Source: Sterolibacterium sp052034445
GTDB lineage: Bacteria > Pseudomonadota > Gammaproteobacteria > Burkholderiales > Rhodocyclaceae
Direction: 5' to 3'
DNA: 6,954 bases
Assembly: GCA_052034445.1 (NCBI GenBank)
Contig: JBPOIN010000009.1
Location: forward strand, 1-6,954
This document shows, in pieces, positions 1-4,284 of this stretch (the stretch's first letter is position 1; the number at the start of each line of letters is the position of its first letter). The notes under the pieces were generated by a model that ran no database searches, was not told the DNA's origin, and saw only the letters and a program-made list of their open reading frames with translations. A program made the position numbers and the translations under genes.

Positions 1-275
1 GCGGGTGAGACCGCTATGCCCCGCAGGAAATCTCCTTGGGGGACGCCGTCGATTGCACGCTTTTCGGGCCGCCTGACCGCGTTGCTCTTCGTTGCAGGGG
101 GCGGCCATGCGCCCATCGCGCCTTGCCAGACGACCCGAAAAGCGCACACGCGAAGGCAGTCCAACTGCGGTTTCCAGGTTGAAATCTTCAGCCGATTCGC
201 AGCCCGGATCTCGATGGCGGGTTTACACGCCAGGTGTTGGGCCAGGAATGGGGCATTATTCAGTTTGCGGGTTGT
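1..275. other. Upstream region without a supportable gene
   Basis: No reading frame here has a convincing start, ribosome binding site and recognisable protein. One + frame stays open from the left edge into the regulator gene, but its translation resembles no family I know and is rich in Arg and Cys, as expected for a shadow frame in GC-rich DNA. A short + frame from the left edge stops at 74-76 and could be the tail of an upstream gene, but 24 codons are too few to judge. The region contains an inverted repeat (58-75 with 127-144), a small hairpin GCAGT-cca-ACTGC (156-168) and a possible hairpin near 19-41 (CCCC and AGGA pairing with TCCT and GGGG). It becomes AT-rich only after about 270. 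Confidence 0.5.
58..144. repeat. Long inverted repeat, 18-nt arms
   Basis: The arm at 58-75 (CGCTTTTCGGGCCGCCTG) is matched in inverted orientation by 127-144 with 16 of 18 positions, including an uninterrupted 11-bp core CGCTTTTCGGG/CCCGAAAAGCG. The 51-nt interval contains a smaller hairpin, GGGCG (99-103) with CGCCC (110-114). Both arm mismatches would be C-A in a + strand RNA but G-U wobble pairs in a - strand RNA, so an RNA stem would be more stable if transcribed leftward. There is no T-run after it that would make it a standard terminator. Its function is unknown; it could be a structured leader or a remnant of a repeat family. Confidence 0.55.
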
Positions 276-298
276 TTTCTTGATTCTTGAAATAAGAA
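276..298 (+). promoter_or_regulatory. Putative operator, upstream copy
   Basis: This 23-bp AT-rich element contains the tandem TTCTTGA-TTCTTGA followed by AATAAGAA, so it has a 7-bp direct repeat and an internal palindrome TTCTT-GAAAT-AAGAA. It matches the inverted complement of 343-365 at 21 of 23 positions. It lies just upstream of a good -35 hexamer. A paired element of this kind next to the gene of a winged-helix protein is typical of an autoregulatory operator. The repeat is seen directly; that the neighbouring regulator binds it is inferred. Confidence 0.5.
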
Positions 299-300
299 AC

Positions 301-329
301 TTGACTTCAATAGTGTTGTTTAATAAAGT
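301..329 (+). promoter_or_regulatory. Putative sigma70 promoter of the regulator gene
   Basis: A -35 hexamer TTGACT (301-306) is separated by exactly 17 bp from TAAAGT (324-329), which matches the -10 consensus at four of six positions. Transcription would start near 336, giving a leader of about 29 nt before the ATG at 365. The region is strongly AT-rich against a GC-rich background, as usual for promoters. It lies entirely between the two inverted 23-bp elements, and the predicted start site is just upstream of the second. With no terminator visible before dch, this promoter may also serve the catabolic genes. Confidence 0.5.
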
Positions 330-342
330 ATTTGTTAAGTTA

Positions 343-365
343 TTCTCATTTCAAGAAACAAGAAA
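343..365 (-). promoter_or_regulatory. Putative operator, downstream copy overlapping the start codon
   Basis: This is the inverted partner of the element at 276-298. Read on the - strand it gives TTTCTTG-TTTCTTGAAAT followed by GAGAA, with two differences over 23 positions. Its right end is the A of the regulator's ATG, and it covers the place where a ribosome binding site should be. No purine-rich Shine-Dalgarno sequence beyond a weak AAGAA is present. A protein bound here would block transcript elongation or, as RNA, the stretch could pair with a transcript of the upstream copy. The two copies are 44 bp apart, about four helical turns. Confidence 0.5.
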
Positions 366-901
366 TGGCCAGGCTTTCCAATCGTCAGATGGTTCTCAAG
401 CCGCAGGATTTGTTTGTCCTGCTGGCGCTGCTCAGTCGTGGCGAAGGCTGCGTAACTTATCCTGAGCTGGCGGCGCAAACGGGTCTGGCGGTGTCTGCGG
501 TGCATGGCGCGCTCAAGCGCGCCGTGGTTGCGCGCCTGTTGATGTTTCAGGAGCGTCGTCCGATCATCCTGAAACCACAGCTCAAGGAATTTCTAGTCAT
601 CGGTGCGAAATACGCTTTTCCACCCGTGTGGGGCAGCATGAGTCGCGGAGTACCCACCGGTTATGCGGCGCCGCCACTGAACGCCATCATCGCACCGTCG
701 TCCGATCCAGCGCCGGTCTGGCCCTGCGCCAAGGGAGCGGTGCGCGGTCTCAGTCTGGCGCCGCTGTATCCCTCTGTGCCGGAAGCTGCGCTGCAGGATG
801 CCAAACTCTATGCGCTGCTGACTTTGTTCGATGCGCTCCGTGCGGGGCAGGCGCGCGAACGCAATGCGGCGCGCGATTTGCTGGATGATTATTTCAAGTA
901 A
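365..901 (+). CDS. Winged helix-turn-helix DNA-binding protein, putative autoregulator
   Basis: The product has 178 residues. Residues about 11-60 read as a winged helix-turn-helix of the MarR/IclR-like fold: a helix LKPQDLFVLLALL, then YPELAAQTGLAVSAVHGALKR as the helix-turn-helix, then a short wing (RRPIILK). The part after residue 70 holds a motif rich in Gly, Pro and aromatic residues (KYAFPPVWGSMSRGVPTGYA, 82-101) and an acidic and basic helical tail. No membrane segment or enzymatic domain is visible. It lacks the shikimate-kinase-like domain of BzdR and BoxR, the known benzoyl-CoA regulators, so it is not one of them. I chose ATG 365 rather than the in-frame TTG at 332, because 332 falls between the promoter and the operator-like repeat. 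The predicted role is repression of its own promoter and possibly of dch-had-oah. The fold is fairly sure; the target and ligand are unknown. Confidence 0.75.
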   Translation: MARLSNRQMVLKPQDLFVLLALLSRGEGCVTYPELAAQTGLAVSAVHGALKRAVVARLLMFQERRPIILKPQLKEFLVIGAKYAFPPVWGSMSRGVPTGYAAPPLNAIIAPSSDPAPVWPCAKGAVRGLSLAPLYPSVPEAALQDAKLYALLTLFDALRAGQARERNAARDLLDDYFK

Positions 902-1047
902 TGCCTATGCAGTGTGCAGATCTGCCGGCGCGACCGAATTTCATGAACTGCTTGCCGGGCTTGGTGGCGCAGGACGAAACACTCACAGATCGCGTAGCGA
1001 CGGTCGCCCAACGCTTGCAAGCCATCGCGGCTCTAAAATTCTCATGA
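901..1047 (+). CDS. Possible 48-residue leader or coupling peptide
   Basis: A 48-codon frame starts with the ATG at 901, sharing one base with the TAA of the regulator (TAATG), and ends with a TGA at 1045-1047 that overlaps the ATG of dch (ATGA). Both overlaps are classic translational-coupling arrangements. The peptide has a Cys- and Pro-containing first half and a helical second half (TLTDRVATVAQRLQAIAALK). It has no recognisable domain, signal peptide or membrane segment. A second in-frame ATG lies at 907. It could be a real small gene, a translated spacer that carries ribosomes from the regulator to dch, the remnant of a gene that once followed the regulator, or a chance frame. I favour translated spacer or remnant, with low certainty. 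Confidence 0.3.
   Translation: MPMQCADLPARPNFMNCLPGLVAQDETLTDRVATVAQRLQAIAALKFS
916..925. promoter_or_regulatory. Perfect 10-bp palindrome GCAGATCTGC
   Basis: A perfect 10-bp palindrome sits 15 bp after the end of the regulator gene, in the 142-bp gap before dch. Two TGCA tetramers (908-911 and 915-918) flank and overlap its left edge. It could be a dimeric protein binding site upstream of the catabolic genes. The palindrome is seen directly; any binding is a guess, since a 10-bp palindrome occurs by chance about once per kilobase. Confidence 0.25.
1013..1022. promoter_or_regulatory. Perfect 10-bp palindrome GCTTGCAAGC
   Basis: This second perfect 10-bp palindrome is centred 27 bp before the dch start codon and 97 bp after the first palindrome. 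It overlaps the place where the -35 region would be for the -10-like TAAAAT at 1034-1039. It contains TTGCAA with a central TGCA. A regulator bound here could act on a dch promoter. No second TGCA follows at the six-base spacing I recall for BzdR-type operators, so I do not assign it to that family. Confidence 0.25.
1034..1039 (+). promoter_or_regulatory. Possible -10 element directly before dch
   Basis: TAAAAT matches five of six positions of the -10 consensus and stands out in a GC-rich stretch. The base 17 bp upstream starts ACGCTT, which is a poor -35. If used, transcription would begin near 1045, that is at or next to the dch ATG (1044), producing an almost leaderless transcript. That would fit the absence of a Shine-Dalgarno sequence before dch. 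The alternative is that the AT-rich spot is only the accessible start region of a coupled gene. Confidence 0.25.
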
Positions 1048-1826
1048 ACACCAACACGCATTTTCAATTCCTCGACCACCTCTGTGCCGACGGCCTGCTG
1101 ACGCTCACGCTCAAGCGTCCGCCGGTCAATGTGCTCGACATCGCCCTGCTCGATGAACTCGGCCGCGCGCTGGATCTGGCGGCGGCCGATGCGTCGGTGC
1201 GCGTGCTGCTGCTGACGGGGCAGGGCGAGAAGTTCTTCTCGGCGGGCGTCGACGTCGCCGATCACACGCCGGAGCGTGTGGAAGAAATGCTGCGGGTGTT
1301 TCATGGCGTGATCCGGCGCTTGCGCGACTTTCCCGTGCCGACGCTGGCGGCGCTGAACGGCGCGGCGCTGGGCGGCGGCCTGGAGCTGGCGCTGGCCTGC
1401 GACATGCGCTTGGCGGCCGAGGGTGTGCAGCTCGGCCAACCGGAGATCCGCCTGGGCGTGTTCGCCCCCGTGGCGACGATCCTGCTGCCGCGCCTGCTGC
1501 CGCCGGCCGTGGCGCACGAGATGCTGCTGGGCGGTGCCTCGCTCGATGCGGCGGCGGCCTTGCGTTACGGTCTGCTGAACCGGGTGTTGCCGCGCGCGGG
1601 CTTTGCCGCCGCTGTGGCGGCCTTTGTGCAGCCTTATCTGCAGCTGTCGCGCGCGGCACAGGTGCAGAACAAGCGGGCGTTGCGCGAGGCGGACAGCCAG
1701 TCGTTCGACGCGGCCTTGGCCTTGCTGGAGCGGCGTTATCTGCACGAACTCATGGCGACGGCGGATGCGCAGGAAGGCATCGCGGCGTTTTTGGAGAAAC
1801 GGGTGGCGCTGTGGCGGCACGCGTGA
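1044..1826 (+). CDS. dch: Cyclohexa-1,5-diene-1-carbonyl-CoA hydratase (Dch), crotonase family
   Basis: The 260-residue protein is a cytoplasmic enoyl-CoA hydratase/isomerase. FSAGVDVADH (65-74) and NGAALGGGLELALACD (105-120) form the oxyanion hole and CoA pocket. Glu114 in GGGLEL and Glu134 in GQPEI align with the two catalytic glutamates of crotonase, so it should hydrate rather than only isomerise. After Glu134 the sequence RLGVFAPVAT departs from the usual crotonase loop (GAGGTQRL), consistent with a specialised substrate. Its place directly before had and oah supports the assignment as Dch (BzdW/BamR type), which adds water to the dienoyl-CoA made by benzoyl-CoA reductase. The start at ATG 1044 gives a typical N-terminus; the open frame continues upstream only as non-homologous residues. 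No ribosome binding site precedes it. A generic enoyl-CoA hydratase is the main alternative. Confidence 0.88.
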   Translation: MNTNTHFQFLDHLCADGLLTLTLKRPPVNVLDIALLDELGRALDLAAADASVRVLLLTGQGEKFFSAGVDVADHTPERVEEMLRVFHGVIRRLRDFPVPTLAALNGAALGGGLELALACDMRLAAEGVQLGQPEIRLGVFAPVATILLPRLLPPAVAHEMLLGGASLDAAAALRYGLLNRVLPRAGFAAAVAAFVQPYLQLSRAAQVQNKRALREADSQSFDAALALLERRYLHELMATADAQEGIAAFLEKRVALWRHA

Positions 1827-1857
1827 GGTGTGAGGGCTGAGGTGTGAGGGCTGAGGT
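1823..1857 (+). repeat. Five tandem 7-bp repeats at the dch-had junction
   Basis: Five consecutive heptamers fit the pattern (G/C)TGAGG(T/G): GTGAGGT, GTGAGGG, CTGAGGT, GTGAGGG, CTGAGGT. Two perfect 14-bp units can also be read at 1825-1838 and 1839-1852. The array begins in the dch stop codon and runs through the first codons of had. Its GAGGG blocks at 1832-1836 and 1846-1850 are good Shine-Dalgarno sequences, 7 and 5 nt before the GTG codons at 1844 and 1856. The repeat therefore serves as spacer, ribosome binding site and start codon. Tandem repeats can change copy number by slippage. Confidence 0.85.
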
Positions 1858-2920
1858 GATCGAGGCGTGGCTGATGGTCGCGCCGGGCGAGTTGCGCCGC
1901 GCGACGCTGCCGCTGCCTGTGCTCGCGGCGGGCGAGGTGCTGGTCGAGGTGCGTGGCTGCGGCGTCTGCCATACGGACTTGTCGTATTTCTACGACGGCG
2001 TGCCGACGTTGCAGAAGCCGCCGTTGACGCTGGGCCACGAGATTGCCGGCGTCGTGGTTGCGGCGGCCGAGGGCGATTCGCCTTTGCTCGGGTGCGAGGT
2101 CATCGTGCCGGCGGTATTGCCTTGCCGCGCCTGCGCGATCTGCCGCATGGGGCGACCGAACCGCTGTCTGGCGCAGAAGATGCCGGGCAATTCGCTCGGC
2201 AGCTACGGCGGTTTCGCCAGCCACATTCCCGTGCCGGGGCGCGATCTGTGCGTGGTGAGTGAGCGTCGCAACACGCCGCTCGAACATCTGGCTGTGGTCG
2301 CCGATGCGGTGAGCACGCCGTATCAGGCCGCGCAGCGTGCCGGGCTGGCGGCGGGCGACCGCGTCATCGTCATCGGCGCCGGCGGTGGCGTCGGCGGCTA
2401 CATGGTGCAGATGGCCAAGGCGCTCGGCGCCGCGGTGGTGGTCGGCATCGACATCGATGCGGAACGCCTGGCGGCCATGCAGGGGCACGGGCTGGACGAC
2501 GCCATTCATGCGGGCGGCATGAACGCGGCGCAGGTGAAGGAAGCCTTCAAGGCCTGCTGTCAGGCGCGGCAACTGCCGGCCAACGTCGGCTGGAAAATCT
2601 TCGAAGTCAGCGGCAGCCGCGCCGGCCAGGAATTCGCGCTGGCGTTGCTGTCCTTCGTCGGTACGCTGGTGGTGGTCGGCTATGGTGCGGCTGAATTGCC
2701 GTTCAATCTGTCGCGGTTGATGGCTTTCGATGCGGAGATCATCGGTACCTGGGGTTGCGCTCCCGAGGCCTACCCGGCCGTGCTCGACCTGTGTCTCGAC
2801 GGCCGCATCGCGCTCGCGCCTTTCGTCGACGTCCAGCCGATGAGCCGAATCGCCGAAGTCTTCACCGCCGCCCACCACGGCGAACTCAAGAAGCGCGTGA
2901 TACTGACCCCGGATTTCTGA
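1844..2920 (+). CDS. had: 6-hydroxycyclohex-1-ene-1-carbonyl-CoA dehydrogenase (Had)
   Basis: This is a zinc-type medium-chain alcohol dehydrogenase of 358 residues. Cys42 (GVCHTD) and His65-Glu66 (GHE) are catalytic-zinc ligands; Cys94, Cys97, Cys100 and Cys108 form the structural zinc lobe. The Rossmann fold shows GAGGGVG (178-184), and Asp203 at the end of the second strand (GIDID) favours NAD+ over NADP+. The enzyme oxidises 6-hydroxycyclohex-1-ene-1-carbonyl-CoA to the 6-oxo compound, the step between Dch and Oah (BzdX/BamQ). Identity rests on the family features plus the flanking dch and oah. The start is GTG 1844 or GTG 1856; both lie in the 7-bp repeat array and each has a GAGGG at suitable spacing. 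ATG 1874 would cut into the first strand. A general alcohol dehydrogenase is possible but unlikely in this context. Confidence 0.9.
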   Translation: MRAEVIEAWLMVAPGELRRATLPLPVLAAGEVLVEVRGCGVCHTDLSYFYDGVPTLQKPPLTLGHEIAGVVVAAAEGDSPLLGCEVIVPAVLPCRACAICRMGRPNRCLAQKMPGNSLGSYGGFASHIPVPGRDLCVVSERRNTPLEHLAVVADAVSTPYQAAQRAGLAAGDRVIVIGAGGGVGGYMVQMAKALGAAVVVGIDIDAERLAAMQGHGLDDAIHAGGMNAAQVKEAFKACCQARQLPANVGWKIFEVSGSRAGQEFALALLSFVGTLVVVGYGAAELPFNLSRLMAFDAEIIGTWGCAPEAYPAVLDLCLDGRIALAPFVDVQPMSRIAEVFTAAHHGELKKRVILTPDF

Positions 2921-2930
2921 TTGCCCACCG

Positions 2931-2958
2931 ACTCCTCCCCCCTTACTCCTCACTTATC
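2931..2958. repeat. Degenerate pyrimidine-rich 7-bp repeats at the had-oah junction
   Basis: The 50-bp gap between had and oah contains ACTCCTC at 2931-2937 and again at 2945-2951, exactly two heptads apart, with related heptads between and after (CCCCCTT, ACTTATC). On the - strand these read GAGGAGT, resembling in inverted orientation the GTGAGGG repeats before had. The pattern is degenerate and could be a decayed array. It contains no hairpin of note and lies just upstream of the oah ribosome binding site. Confidence 0.4.
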
Positions 2959-2959
2959 C

Positions 2960-2965
2960 AAGGAA
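2960..2965 (+). promoter_or_regulatory. Ribosome binding site of oah
   Basis: AAGGAA ends 5 nt before the ATG at 2971. It is the clearest Shine-Dalgarno sequence in the window and fixes the oah start at 2971 rather than at earlier in-frame codons inside the had coding region. Confidence 0.8.
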
Positions 2966-2970
2966 CTCCC

Positions 2971-4116
2971 ATGTCCCTCGATTGGCTGCCGCGCGACAAT
3001 GCGCTGAAGGATCACTCGCTGTTCGGCGACGAGCATTTGTCCAATGATGCGCCCGGCGTGATCTTCGAGAAGCGCCCGTTGCTGGATGCCACCGGCAATC
3101 CGGTCGATGGCCTGTATTCCGCCTGGATCTGGCTCAATAATCCGGCGCAGCACAACGCCTACACGACGGAGATGGTCAAGGGCGTCATCAGTGGCTTCCA
3201 GCGCGCTTCGGGCGATCGCTCGGTGGTCGCGGCGGTGTTCGCCGCGGTCGGCGACAAGGCCTGGAGCAGCGGCGGCAACACAGCGGAATATGCCGCCTAC
3301 TATTCGCGCCGGCCGCACGAGTACGGCGAGTACATCGACCTGTTCAATCGCATGATCGACGGCATCCTCGAATGCCGCAAGCCGGTGATCTGCCGCGCCA
3401 ACGGCATGCGCGTCGCCGGCGGGCAGGAGATCGGCCTGGCGGCGGACCTCACGGTGTCGTCCGACCTGGCGATGTATGGCCAGGCCGGGCCGCGCCACGG
3501 TTCGTCGCCGGTCGGCGGTTCGACGGACTTCCTGCCGTGGTTCCTGAGCATCGAGGACGCCATCTACAACTGCGTGTCCTGCGAGCTGTGGAGCGCCTAC
3601 AAAATGAAGCACAAGGGCATGATCAGCAAGGTCGTGCCGGTGCTCAGGAAGGGTGGCGCCGAGGGTGAATGGCTGCGCAATCCGCTGGTGCGCACCGATA
3701 CCTGGCTCGAAGACGGCGAGATTGTGTATGGCGAGCTGATCCCGGCAGCGCAGCAGGCGGCGGCGCGTGCGCTGATCGCCGAGTGCGTGACCGATTTCAG
3801 CAAGCTGGATGCGGAGATCAATGCGCTGATCTGGAACTTTGCCAACCTGTTTCCGAACTGCCTGCAGACCTCGATCGACAGCATGCGCGCCAAGAAAAAG
3901 TTCTTCTGGGATGCATCCAAGCACATGAATCGCCACTGGCTGCAGGCCAACATGAACAACGAGGCCTGGCTCGGCTTCAATGCCTTCAACAGCAAGAAAC
4001 TCACCGGCCGCGACACCATCGACTTCATCAAGCTGCGCCAGTTGCTGGCGCAGGGCTCGGCGCTCGACGAAGCGCTCGCCGAGCAGGTGCTGGCGCCGCC
4101 GCAGAACGGCGCATGA
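2971..4116 (+). CDS. oah: 6-oxocyclohex-1-ene-1-carbonyl-CoA hydrolase (Oah/BamA)
   Basis: This 381-residue crotonase-superfamily enzyme hydrates and hydrolytically opens the ring of 6-oxocyclohex-1-ene-1-carbonyl-CoA to 3-hydroxypimelyl-CoA. It is longer than ordinary hydratases (about 260 residues) and close to the roughly 375-380 expected for this family. The oxyanion-hole regions are AWSSGGNTAEY (97-107) and NGMRVAGGQEIGLAADL (134-150), followed by the family-typical QAGPRHGSSPVGGSTDFLPW (161-180). This stretch is so conserved that bamA is used as a marker gene for anaerobic aromatic degradation. A strong AAGGAA stands 5 nt before the ATG. The gene follows had with 50 bp between and ends the catabolic block. 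It is the most secure identification in the window and anchors those of dch and had. Confidence 0.96.
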   Translation: MSLDWLPRDNALKDHSLFGDEHLSNDAPGVIFEKRPLLDATGNPVDGLYSAWIWLNNPAQHNAYTTEMVKGVISGFQRASGDRSVVAAVFAAVGDKAWSSGGNTAEYAAYYSRRPHEYGEYIDLFNRMIDGILECRKPVICRANGMRVAGGQEIGLAADLTVSSDLAMYGQAGPRHGSSPVGGSTDFLPWFLSIEDAIYNCVSCELWSAYKMKHKGMISKVVPVLRKGGAEGEWLRNPLVRTDTWLEDGEIVYGELIPAAQQAAARALIAECVTDFSKLDAEINALIWNFANLFPNCLQTSIDSMRAKKKFFWDASKHMNRHWLQANMNNEAWLGFNAFNSKKLTGRDTIDFIKLRQLLAQGSALDEALAEQVLAPPQNGA

Positions 4117-4284
4117 AACTCGGGGCTACTGCCTGCCGGTCAGGTTGTTCCGGGCCGCGGATTAAGGTAAATGCCGCTTGCGGAATTCATGCCGGAAAAG
4201 TATGTTGGCCTCTCTTTTTGCCTGACTCGCGGCGGTTTGATGCATGACGCCGCTTTTGAGATGCAGCAACAATACGAATTTCAG
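4117..4284. other. Spacer between oah and the sensor kinase
   Basis: These 168 bases hold no strong terminator. A small hairpin CCTG-ccggt-CAGG (4132-4144), followed by TTGTTC, could be a weak one. A T-run (4215-4219) is not preceded by a stable stem. CCGC-tt-GCGG (4174-4183) is a short palindrome. TTGTTC (4145-4150) and TAAATG (4168-4173), 17 bp apart, are a poor promoter match. AAGG at 4164-4167, before an ATG at 4171 in the kinase frame, is the only Shine-Dalgarno-like sequence here. Whether the kinase is co-transcribed with oah cannot be decided. Confidence 0.4.

Noticed and set aside
1..116. A leftward frame open to the left edge, starting at the ATG complement of 114-116 with AAGG about 4 nt upstream, as a divergent gene.
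   Set aside because: Only about 38 codons are visible, the protein is not recognisable, and the frame runs through one arm of the inverted repeat. The support is too thin for a call.
281..294. TTGAT-N4-GAAAT as an FNR/anaerobic regulator box.
   Set aside because: The right half should be ATCAA; it is GAAAT. The sequence is better explained by the TTCTTGA direct repeat shared with 343-365.
16..465. A + strand frame of 149 codons across the upstream region.
   Set aside because: It crosses the AT-rich promoter and overlaps the first third of the regulator in another frame; its composition is that of a shadow frame.
908..918. TGCA-N3-TGCA as a BzdR/BoxR-type operator.
   Set aside because: The spacing differs from the six bases I recall for that motif, and no further copies are nearby.
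894..1820. A long - strand frame opposite dch.
   Set aside because: It mirrors the codon structure of dch in GC-rich DNA, is full of Gln, Arg and His, and resembles no family; the + strand product is clearly a crotonase.
1736..2953. A 405-codon - strand frame opposite had.
   Set aside because: Arg/His/Asp-rich antisense shadow of the well-supported zinc dehydrogenase.
4200..4225. T-rich stretch after oah as an intrinsic terminator.
   Set aside because: No stable GC stem precedes the T-run at 4215-4219.
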